From an uncultured Loktanella sp. (GTDB lineage Bacteria > Pseudomonadota > Alphaproteobacteria > Rhodobacterales > Rhodobacteraceae), in contig CAJXTP010000085.1 of assembly GCA_913061335.1 (NCBI GenBank), forward strand, positions 1-10,880: 10,880 nt of DNA, in the 5' to 3' direction. Under the pieces are notes generated by a model. It was given only the letters and a program-made list of their open reading frames with translations, did not search any database and was not told where the DNA came from. A program made the translations under genes and the position numbers. This document shows, one piece after another, positions 1-8,303 of this stretch. Each line of letters opens with the position of its first letter. The first letter of the stretch is position 1.

Positions 1-46
1 AGATGTAGAGAGGTCTCGTGGGCTCGGAGATGTGTATAAGAGACAG
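1..46 (+). other. Nextera (Tn5 tagmentation) P7-side sequencing adapter, not genomic
   Basis: Bases 28-46 are the 19-bp Tn5 mosaic end (AGATGTGTATAAGAGACAG). Bases 13-27 (GTCTCGTGGGCTCGG) are the rest of the Nextera Read-2 transposase adapter. In front of it, bases 1-4 (AGAT) match the 3' end of the P7 primer, and bases 5-12 (GTAGAGAG) occupy the place of the 8-nt i7 index. I cannot assign that index to a named kit barcode. Genuine rpoC sequence begins at base 47 with no gap. This is library-preparation sequence left on a contig end, not a natural transposon: natural IS50 ends differ from the synthetic mosaic end. Confidence 0.97.
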
Positions 47-394
47 GATGTGTGCCACTGGAGCAGCAAGCTCGATGTGACCCATACGTTCGCGACGTAC
101 TTTCTGGAGCGTAACTTCAACACCACATTTCTCGCAGACAACGCCGCGATACTTCATGCGTTTATATTTACCGCACAGGCATTCGTAATCTTTGATCGGG
201 CCAAAGATACGTGCACAGAACAGGCCGTCACGTTCAGGCTTGAACGTCCGGTAGTTGATGGTTTCCGGCTTTTTGATCTCACCGAAGGACCATGAAAGGA
301 TCCGTTCCGGAGAGGCCAAAGAGACCTTGATTTCGTCAAACGTTTTTGCCGGTGTGAGCGGGTTAAACGGGTTGTTTGTCAGTTCCTGGTTCAT
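47..394 (-). CDS. rpoC: RNA polymerase beta' subunit, N-terminal 116 codons only (3' part missing)
   Basis: This encodes the start of the beta' subunit of DNA-dependent RNA polymerase. The ATG at 394 gives MNQELTNNPFNPLTP, followed by the family's opening block (FDEIKVSLASPERILSWSFG) and YRTFKPERDGLFCARIFGP. The N-terminal zinc-binding site is complete: Cys72, Cys74, Cys87 and Cys90 in the pattern CLCG...CEKC. The frame stays open to base 47, ending ...RERMGHIELAAPVAHI, where the adapter starts; a full beta' is roughly 1,400 residues. A Shine-Dalgarno AAGGA lies 7 nt before the ATG. The gene follows rpoB after 54 bp on the same strand, as in nearly all bacteria, and should be co-transcribed with it. 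The truncation is a contig edge, not a mutation. Confidence 0.97.
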
Positions 395-397
395 CTT

Positions 398-412
398 CAA
401 TTCCTTGAATTG
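398..412 (-). promoter_or_regulatory. Inverted repeat enclosing the rpoC Shine-Dalgarno
   Basis: In the rpoB-rpoC spacer the mRNA reads CAAUUC-AAG-GAAUUG, a perfect 6-bp inverted repeat with a 3-nt loop. It starts 3 nt before the rpoC ATG and contains the AAGGA Shine-Dalgarno in its loop and 3' arm. If it folds, it would partly hide the ribosome binding site. The stem is AU-rich with a tight loop, so its stability is uncertain. The pairing is visible; a regulatory role is inference. Confidence 0.4.
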
Positions 413-448
413 GGGTGCGTTAAAAGGTGGGGGAGTAAGGCGCTAGCC

Positions 449-4588
<4,140 letters not shown>

Positions 4589-4729
4589 GTGTAATGTCAC
4601 CTTATATTTGTCTAACCGACTGCTGTTCCACCCGGGCCGCGGAACAACACCCATTTTGACAGGGGGTTTCATGTCTATTCGTGGCGACCGTCCCACCGGT
4701 GCCTCCCGACATTGAAACCTACCCAAGAC

Positions 4730-4751
4730 GGATGTTTGCAGCGAAACATCC
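4730..4751 (-). promoter_or_regulatory. Perfect hairpin in the rplL-rpoB spacer
   Basis: GGATGTTT and AAACATCC form a perfect 8-bp stem around a 6-nt loop (GCAGCG on the plus strand). It sits about 140 nt before the rpoB ATG. No T-run follows in the direction of transcription, so it does not look like an intrinsic terminator. In E. coli the rplL-rpoB spacer holds an attenuator and an RNase III site that set the stalk-to-polymerase ratio. A comparable role here is inference from position. Confidence 0.55.
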
Positions 4752-4766
4752 TTCTAAGACAGGTTT

Positions 4767-4795
4767 GGCTGGGCGCACATTTTGCGCACCCAGCC
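4767..4795 (-). promoter_or_regulatory. Strong GC-rich hairpin in the rplL-rpoB spacer
   Basis: GGCTGGG pairs with CCCAGCC, continuing inward as CGCA/TGCG across a 2-nt bulge: about 11 bp around a short AT-rich loop. It begins 40 nt after the rplL stop. For rpoB-direction transcription no U-tract follows, which suggests pausing, attenuation or RNA processing rather than termination. On the opposite strand it is followed by GAGTTTTTA, so there it resembles an intrinsic terminator for antisense RNA. A smaller GGCC-TTGA-type hairpin lies beside it at 4807-4819. The remainder of the 4589-4835 spacer holds no gene I can support. Confidence 0.6.
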
Positions 4796-4835
4796 GAGTT
4801 TTTATAGGCCGTTGAGGCCCGAAAGTTTAAGTGGC

Positions 4836-5201
4836 TTAAGCCAATTCAACTTCTGCGCCAACGCCTTCAAGCTTAGCTTTGACTTCTTCAGCTTCTGCTT
4901 TAGAGATGCCTTCTTTGATTTTGCCACCGGCTTCAACCAAGTCTTTTGCTTCTTTCAGGCCAAGACCTGTGAGGCTACGGACTTCTTTGATGACGTTGAT
5001 TTTGGATGCGCCAGCGTTCTTCAGCACAACATCAAATTCAGTCTTCTCTTCTTCAGCTTCTGCAGCAGCAGCAGGTGCAGCAGCAGCAGCGCCAGCAGCT
5101 GGCTCAATGCCATACTCGTCTTTGAGGATGGTTTTCAGTTCTTGTGCTTCGAGCAGTGTAAGACCTACGATGTCTTCTGCCATTTTCTTCAGATCAGCCA
5201 T
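4836..5201 (-). CDS. rplL: 50S ribosomal protein L7/L12
   Basis: This 121-residue protein is the multicopy stalk protein that docks on L10 and recruits and stimulates translational GTPases (EF-Tu, EF-G, IF2). Order: an N-terminal dimerisation helix pair (residues 1-33, VGLTLLEAQELKTILKDEYG), an Ala/Glu-rich flexible hinge (about 34-52), and a globular C-terminal domain containing EKTEFDVVL, NAGASKINVIKEVR and TGLGLKEAKDLVEAGG, the factor-binding surface. I chose the ATG at 5201 (MADLKK, the usual start in related bacteria), with GGAAAAG just upstream. An ATG four codons earlier (5213) is in frame, but its own ribosome binding site is weak. The gene follows rplJ by 71 bp and should be translated in excess of it, since several L12 dimers bind each L10. 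Confidence 0.96.
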   Translation of the reverse strand: MADLKKMAEDIVGLTLLEAQELKTILKDEYGIEPAAGAAAAAPAAAAEAEEEKTEFDVVLKNAGASKINVIKEVRSLTGLGLKEAKDLVEAGGKIKEGISKAEAEEVKAKLEGVGAEVELA

Positions 5202-5272
5202 TTGCTTTTCCATTTCTAAATTTTGTGTTCCAACGTGTGGTAATTTACCGGCACGAAAGTATTTCAGGTTGC

Positions 5273-5788
5273 TTATGCAGCAGCATTCTCTTCGATCGTC
5301 GAAAGAACGCCAGCGATGTTAGAAGCAGGCGCGCCAATGGCCCCAGCGATGTTCGAGGCAGGTGCACCGATACAACCAACGATAGAAGCAATAAGCTCCT
5401 CGCGTGATGGCATCGCGGCAACGGCTTTCACACCAGCTACGTCCAGTGCTATATCACCCATCGCACCACCAAGAATAACGAGCTTATCGTTCTTCTTAGA
5501 GTATGCTTCGACGACCTTCGCAGCAGCGACAGGGTCATCGGAATAGGCGAGCACGGTCATGCCGTCGAGGAATTCAGCAATGCTTGCGCATGGCTTGCCC
5601 TCTAGGGCGATCTTGGCGAGCTTGTTCTTGGCAACGCGTACGGACCCACCAGCTTCGGACATTTGTCCGCGCAGGTCCTGCATTTCAGCAACTGTCATAC
5701 CTTCGTAGCGACTTACTACGACGACGCCAGAGCTTTCAAAGACTTGGCCGAGTTCATCGACCAGCTGTTCTTTTTGTGCTCTATCCAC
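5273..5788 (-). CDS. rplJ: 50S ribosomal protein L10, GTG start
   Basis: This 171-residue protein links the L12 dimers to 23S rRNA at the base of the ribosomal stalk and, as the L10-L12 complex, represses its own mRNA in many bacteria. The N-terminal globular rRNA-binding part includes MDRAQKEQLVDELGQVFESS, VVVVSRYEGMTVAEMQDLR and SVRVAKNKLAKIALEG. The C-terminal helix that binds L12 carries an exact 10-residue repeat, IGAPASNIAG at residues 140-149 and again at 151-160. The start codon is GTG at 5788 with a good GGAG 7 nt upstream; the MDRAQKE start fits the family. It is preceded by a 288-bp leader containing an L10-type binding motif and followed by rplL. Confidence 0.97.
   Translation of the reverse strand: MDRAQKEQLVDELGQVFESSGVVVVSRYEGMTVAEMQDLRGQMSEAGGSVRVAKNKLAKIALEGKPCASIAEFLDGMTVLAYSDDPVAAAKVVEAYSKKNDKLVILGGAMGDIALDVAGVKAVAAMPSREELIASIVGCIGAPASNIAGAIGAPASNIAGVLSTIEENAAA
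5309..5371 (-). repeat. Tandem repeat in rplJ coding for two IGAPASNIAG modules
   Basis: Two 30-nt units (5342-5371 and 5309-5338), one codon apart, encode identical IGAPASNIAG peptides but differ at several third positions. Selection therefore acts on the protein rather than preserving a fresh DNA duplication. The units fall in the C-terminal helix of L10, where segments of about ten residues each bind one L12 dimer in characterised bacteria. Confidence 0.8.
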
Positions 5789-5805
5789 AGTTTCACTCCA
5801 AATTT

Positions 5806-5819
5806 GGGGATCTCTCCCC
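5806..5819 (-). promoter_or_regulatory. Small hairpin just before the rplJ ribosome binding site
   Basis: GGGGA and TCCCC form a 5-bp stem with a 4-nt loop. It ends 7 nt upstream of the GGAG Shine-Dalgarno of rplJ. A palindrome CCAAATTTGG (5798-5807) overlaps both the stem and the Shine-Dalgarno, so alternative pairing that hides the site is conceivable. Only the pairing is seen. Confidence 0.35.
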
Positions 5820-5921
5820 GGCTCAATTCGGGTGACCCAAGAGGGCCGCCCAGTTCGGGTCCAATTCAGGGTCCCGAGGCCTTAATCGCCCGAGGGTCTA
5901 AACCCGCGGAAATTGGTCTCG

Positions 5922-5976
5922 TTTCCCATCTCAGGAAGGAATTATGCAAGCGAACCCACACCCTCCGTCTCGGACA
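5922..5976 (-). promoter_or_regulatory. Ribosomal protein L10 leader (L10-L12 binding element) of rplJ-rplL
   Basis: Read on the minus strand this segment begins TGTCCGAGACGGAGGGTGTG and ends ATAATTCCTTCCTGAGATGG before GAA. GGAGGG pairs with CCTTCC (one G-U), flanked by GAGACGG and CTGAGATGGG. It resembles, from memory, the L10 leader of other bacteria (such as B. subtilis CCAAGACCG ... TAATACCTGCGTAGACGG), which forms a kink-turn bound by L10-L12 for feedback on rplJ-rplL. It lies about 135 nt before the rplJ start, inside the 288-bp rplA-rplJ spacer (5789-6076), which otherwise contains only small hairpins and one palindromic repeat. Confidence 0.7.
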
Positions 5977-6012
5977 GTACAAGGAACCGATCGTCTGGCC
6001 CTCGCAACACAC

Positions 6013-6029
6013 GGCCCCATTGTGGGACC
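6013..6029 (-). other. Short hairpin in the rplA-rplJ spacer
   Basis: On the transcribed strand GGUCCCA-CAA-UGGGGCC forms a 7-bp stem (one U-G pair) with a 3-nt loop. It lies between the palindromic repeat after rplA and the L10 leader. No U-run follows, so I do not call it a terminator. Confidence 0.4.
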
Positions 6030-6040
6030 GCGCATTCTGT

Positions 6041-6062
6041 GTAGGATGGGTTTTAATCCATC
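6041..6062 (+). repeat. Palindromic intergenic repeat, copy 1
   Basis: The 22-nt sequence starts GTAGGATGGGTTTTAA and ends TCCATC; its inner part is nearly self-complementary (GGATGG / CCATCC). It lies 14 nt past the rplA stop. A second copy with one difference occurs in the opposite orientation at 7230-7251. Similar GTAGG-TGGGTT...AACCCA palindromes are, from memory, common between genes in related genomes. Confidence 0.75.
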
Positions 6063-6076
6063 CCACTTATTCTGAT

Positions 6077-6778
6077 TTAGCTGTTGCCTGTGGCGGATGC
6101 CACGTCGATGGAAACACCTGGGCCCATGGAAGAAGATACAGAGATCTTTTTCATGTATGTGCCTTTTGCGCCTGCTGGACGGGCTTTGCTAACTGCGTCA
6201 ACAAAAGCGATCATGTTTTCTTCGATCTGCTTTGCAGTGAAGGATGCTTTGCCGATGCCTGCGTGAACAACGCCAGCTTTTTCAGCTTTGAACTGAACTT
6301 GGCCGCCCTTAGCAGCTTCAACAGCTGCTTTGACGTCCATGGTCACTGTACCAACACGTGGGTTTGGCATCAGGTTGCGTGGGCCAAGTACCTTACCAAG
6401 GCGACCAACAACGGCCATCATGTCAGGTGTTGCGATGCAACGATCAAAATCGATTGTGCCGCCTTGGACGATTTCCATCAGGTCCTCGGCGCCGACGATG
6501 TCTGCACCAGCTGCTTTTGCTTCGTCAGCCTTGTCGCCACGTGCAAAGACAGCAACGCGAACGTTTTTGCCTGTACCGTGTGGCAGGTTGACCGTGCCGC
6601 GGACCATCTGGTCAGCGTGGCGTGGGTCAACACCAAGGTGCATCGCGATTTCAACAGTTTCGTCGAACTTTGCTTTTGCGTTGTCTTTTACAAGACCCGC
6701 AGCTTCAGCGACGGCGACGTTAACTTTGCCGGCGAATGCTTCGCGGGCTGCGGTTGTGCGCTTACCAAATTTTGCCAT
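6077..6778 (-). CDS. rplA: 50S ribosomal protein L1
   Basis: This 233-residue protein is the L1-stalk component that contacts deacylated tRNA at the ribosomal exit site; in many bacteria it also represses its own rplK-rplA mRNA. Domain I is formed by both ends, with FDETVEIAMHLGVDPRHADQ (residues 38-57) and the RGTV block at 60-63. The inserted domain II (about 70-155) carries the hallmark LGPRNLMPNPRVGTVT (131-146). The C-terminus has VSSSMGPGVSIDV. The ATG at 6778 follows the rplK stop by one base (TAA-T-ATG), with GAGGT inside the end of rplK, so translation is probably coupled. Length is normal (E. coli 234). Confidence 0.97.
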   Translation of the reverse strand: MAKFGKRTTAAREAFAGKVNVAVAEAAGLVKDNAKAKFDETVEIAMHLGVDPRHADQMVRGTVNLPHGTGKNVRVAVFARGDKADEAKAAGADIVGAEDLMEIVQGGTIDFDRCIATPDMMAVVGRLGKVLGPRNLMPNPRVGTVTMDVKAAVEAAKGGQVQFKAEKAGVVHAGIGKASFTAKQIEENMIAFVDAVSKARPAGAKGTYMKKISVSSSMGPGVSIDVASATGNS

Positions 6779-6779
6779 A

Positions 6780-7205
6780 TTACTTAACCTCGATGCCCAT
6801 GGAGCGAGCAGAGCCCGCGATGATCAGCATTGCGCCTTCGATGGACGTCGCATTGAGGTCCTTCATCTTGGCTTCGGCGATTTCACGCACCTGCTTACCG
6901 GAGATAGACCCTGCAACTGTCTTGCCTGGCTCTTTGGAGCCGGACTTCAACTTGGCTGCTTTCAGGATGAAATAGGACGCTGGTGGCGTCTTGATTTCGA
7001 TCGTGAAGGATTTGTCTGCATAATATGTGATCACGGTTGGGCACGGCGCGCCGCTTTCCAGATCCTGTGTTTTAGCGTTAAACGCCTTACAGAATTCCAT
7101 GATGTTGATCCCGCGCTGACCCAATGCTGGGCCGACGGGTGGGGATGGGTTTGCTGCACCTGCAGGAACCTGCAGTTTCAGTTGTCCAACAACTTTTTTA
7201 GCCAT
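6780..7205 (-). CDS. rplK: 50S ribosomal protein L11
   Basis: This 141-residue protein is part of the GTPase-associated centre; it binds 23S rRNA with L10, is needed for RelA-dependent stringent signalling, and forms part of the thiostrepton site. The sequence has the N-terminal LQVPAGAANPSPPVGPALGQ with the conserved switch prolines (20, 22, 23), then RGINIMEFCKAFN. The C-terminal rRNA-binding domain includes the KEPGKTVAGSIS segment and ends in SARSMGIEVK. The ATG at 7205 has a strong AAGGAGAGG. It heads the rplK-rplA pair, 109 bp after nusG. That spacer holds a UUCG hairpin and a palindromic repeat, and is where an L1 feedback site would be expected, though I cannot identify one. Confidence 0.97.
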   Translation of the reverse strand: MAKKVVGQLKLQVPAGAANPSPPVGPALGQRGINIMEFCKAFNAKTQDLESGAPCPTVITYYADKSFTIEIKTPPASYFILKAAKLKSGSKEPGKTVAGSISGKQVREIAEAKMKDLNATSIEGAMLIIAGSARSMGIEVK

Positions 7206-7229
7206 GATGGCCTCTCCTTCATTTTCAGC

Positions 7230-7251
7230 GATGGGTTAAAACCCATCCTAC
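7230..7251 (-). repeat. Palindromic intergenic repeat, copy 2
   Basis: On the minus strand this reads GTAGGATGGGTTTTAA then CCCATC, identical to copy 1 at 21 of 22 positions. Its core ATGGGTT-AA-AACCCAT is a perfect palindrome. It sits 10 nt upstream of the rplK Shine-Dalgarno, so it is transcribed into the leader of rplK. With copy 1 it brackets rplK-rplA as an inverted pair. Confidence 0.75.
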
Positions 7252-7254
7252 GAT

Positions 7255-7268
7255 TGCCCCGAAGGGCA
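7255..7268 (-). promoter_or_regulatory. C(UUCG)G tetraloop hairpin upstream of rplK
   Basis: The transcript reads UGCCC-UUCG-GGGCA: a 5-bp stem closed by C-G around UUCG, an exceptionally stable tetraloop. It is in the nusG-rplK spacer, just before palindromic repeat copy 2. No U-tract follows, so it is more likely a processing or mRNA stability element than a terminator. That role is inference. Confidence 0.5.
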
Positions 7269-7314
7269 GATTGCCGTGGTTAGCCGCAAAGCTCCCACGT
7301 CTGAAACGCGCCTG

Positions 7315-7848
7315 TTACCCTTGCTTGGTAACCTGCGTGAATTCCAATTCGACCGGTGTGGCCCGACCAAAGATAGAGACCGACACTTTGATGCGCGCGT
7401 TCTCTTCATCAACTTCTTCAACCATGCCGTCGAAATCTTCAAACGGCCCTTCGTTGACCTTAACCTTTTCACCGATCTCAAAGTTGATCAGCGTGCGTGG
7501 TGCTTCTTGGCCTTCTTCGACACGGCCAAGGATGGCCTGCACTTCAGCGTCGCGCATCGGCATCGGGCGACCTTGCGGGCCCAAGAATCCAGTGACGCGG
7601 TTGATCGAGTTAATCAGGTGATACCCTTCATCCGACAACTCCATGTGGACCAGAACGTAGCCGGGCATAAAGCGACGCTCAGCGGTCACTTTCTTGTTCC
7701 GGCGTACTTCAATCACCTCTTCGGTGGGTACCAACACTTCGTCGATTTGCTCGGACAGACCCTGCTCTTCCGCCTTCTGGCGAATGGTCTCAGCGATCTT
7801 TTTTTCAAAGTTCGAAAGAACGCTTACCGAATACCAACGTTTCGCCAT
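7315..7848 (-). CDS. nusG: Transcription termination/antitermination factor NusG
   Basis: This 177-residue elongation factor binds the RNA polymerase clamp through its NGN domain and bridges to Rho or ribosomal protein S10 through its KOW domain. The NGN domain covers about residues 1-115: MAKRWYSVSVLSNFEKKIAE, then RRFMPGYVLVHMELSDEGYH and TGFLGPQGRPMPM. The KOW domain (about 122-177) has FEIGEKVKVNEGPFEDFDG. The frame extends 16 codons upstream to 7896, but the ATG at 7848 gives the family start and has GAGGTG about 9 nt upstream. It lies downstream of secE after an unusually long 195-bp spacer and upstream of rplK by 109 bp. Confidence 0.97.
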   Translation of the reverse strand: MAKRWYSVSVLSNFEKKIAETIRQKAEEQGLSEQIDEVLVPTEEVIEVRRNKKVTAERRFMPGYVLVHMELSDEGYHLINSINRVTGFLGPQGRPMPMRDAEVQAILGRVEEGQEAPRTLINFEIGEKVKVNEGPFEDFDGMVEEVDEENARIKVSVSIFGRATPVELEFTQVTKQG

Positions 7849-7984
7849 GACTTTCGACACCTCGCCGTGAGCACCCCGCAGGATGCAAAATTCCAATTAA
7901 TTCAGACAGTTAAACTGCCCGCTCGGGAAAATAAAAATCGGCGCGCAACTCGATTCGCCGCACGCCTTTCCCAATTTCAAGGCG

Positions 7985-8013
7985 CTAGTACCGCCCCTAC
8001 CCAATGTTTTCAA
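7985..8013 (-). promoter_or_regulatory. Candidate promoter for nusG
   Basis: Within the 195-bp secE-nusG spacer (7849-8043) the minus strand has TTGAAA, a 17-nt spacer, then TACTAG. The -35 is good but the -10 is weak (3 of 6). The -35 falls in the loop of an imperfect hairpin (7994-8024, CTACCC/GGGTAG) that follows the secE stop. The long spacer is the main reason to suspect a separate signal. The rest of it shows nothing I can name. Confidence 0.25.
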
Positions 8014-8043
8014 GGGGTAGCGGGTAAATCGCCCATGTTAGTC

Positions 8044-8244
8044 TTAAGAACCGAAGTAGCTCAAAACCGTTGTTAGGCCCGCCCGGATCCCCATATCGAC
8101 AATCGAAAAGAAGATCGCCGTCAGGGTTGCCATGATGAACACCATGATCGTGGTCAAAACAACTTCACGACGGGTCGGCCAAACAACTTTGGCGACTTCG
8201 GCGCGAACTTCGTTCACAAATTTTACTGGGTTGGCGATAGCCAT
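8044..8244 (-). CDS. secE: Preprotein translocase subunit SecE
   Basis: This 66-residue protein is the small subunit of the SecYEG channel in the inner membrane; it clamps the two halves of SecY. It is the short single-membrane-span form common outside gammaproteobacteria (E. coli SecE has 127 residues and three spans). The amphipathic conserved part is FVNEVRAEVAKVVWPTRREV (residues 9-28), including the signature KVVWPTRRE. One transmembrane helix follows (about 29-50, TTIMVFIMATLTAIFFSIVD), then a short tail. The ATG at 8244 gives MAIANPVKF, with AGAGGT about 10 nt upstream; the frame remains open further upstream, but that part matches nothing. It precedes nusG, the near-universal pairing. 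Confidence 0.95.
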   Translation of the reverse strand: MAIANPVKFVNEVRAEVAKVVWPTRREVVLTTIMVFIMATLTAIFFSIVDMGIRAGLTTVLSYFGS

Positions 8245-8274
8245 TGCGCAAATACCTCTTAGCTCAGAGTCTGC

Positions 8275-8303
8275 CACATACGGCTTTGCTACACCAAATT
8301 CAA
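8275..8303 (-). promoter_or_regulatory. Candidate promoter for secE
   Basis: Minus strand TTGAAT, 17-nt spacer, TATGTG. The -35 shares TTGA with the consensus and overlaps the TGA stop of the upstream sulfotransferase-like gene. The -10 ends 30 nt before the secE ATG, leaving room for a short leader with the AGAGGT site. The match is moderate (4 of 6 and 3 of 6). It would let the housekeeping operon be transcribed independently of the gene before it. Confidence 0.35.

Noticed and set aside
13..46. Natural Tn5/IS50 insertion in rpoC
   Set aside because: The end is the synthetic mosaic sequence joined to the Read-2 adapter and a P7 index position, not an IS50 end, and no transposase or target duplication is present.
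32..295. Plus-strand reading frame starting in the adapter
   Set aside because: It begins inside the Nextera mosaic end and runs antisense to rpoC, so it is an artefact.
4589..4726. 46-codon N-terminal extension of rpoB
   Set aside because: MAQSFLGQKRLRKYYGKI is the conserved family start with its own ribosome binding site. The extension does not resemble any RpoB and runs into the spacer.
5202..5272. GGTAAATTACC palindrome in the rplJ-rplL spacer
   Set aside because: It allows only a 4-bp stem with a 3-nt loop. Too weak to call as a regulatory element.
5663..6787. 374-codon plus-strand frame across rplJ-rplA
   Set aside because: It is a mirror of rplJ, the leader and rplA, rich in Cys, Phe and His from reversed codons. 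No recognisable domain.
6330..7283. 317-codon plus-strand frame over rplA-rplK
   Set aside because: It is antisense to two certain ribosomal protein genes, with no independent support.
7849..7896. 16-codon upstream extension of nusG
   Set aside because: MAKRWYSVSV is the family start with a suitable Shine-Dalgarno; the extension is not conserved as far as I recall.
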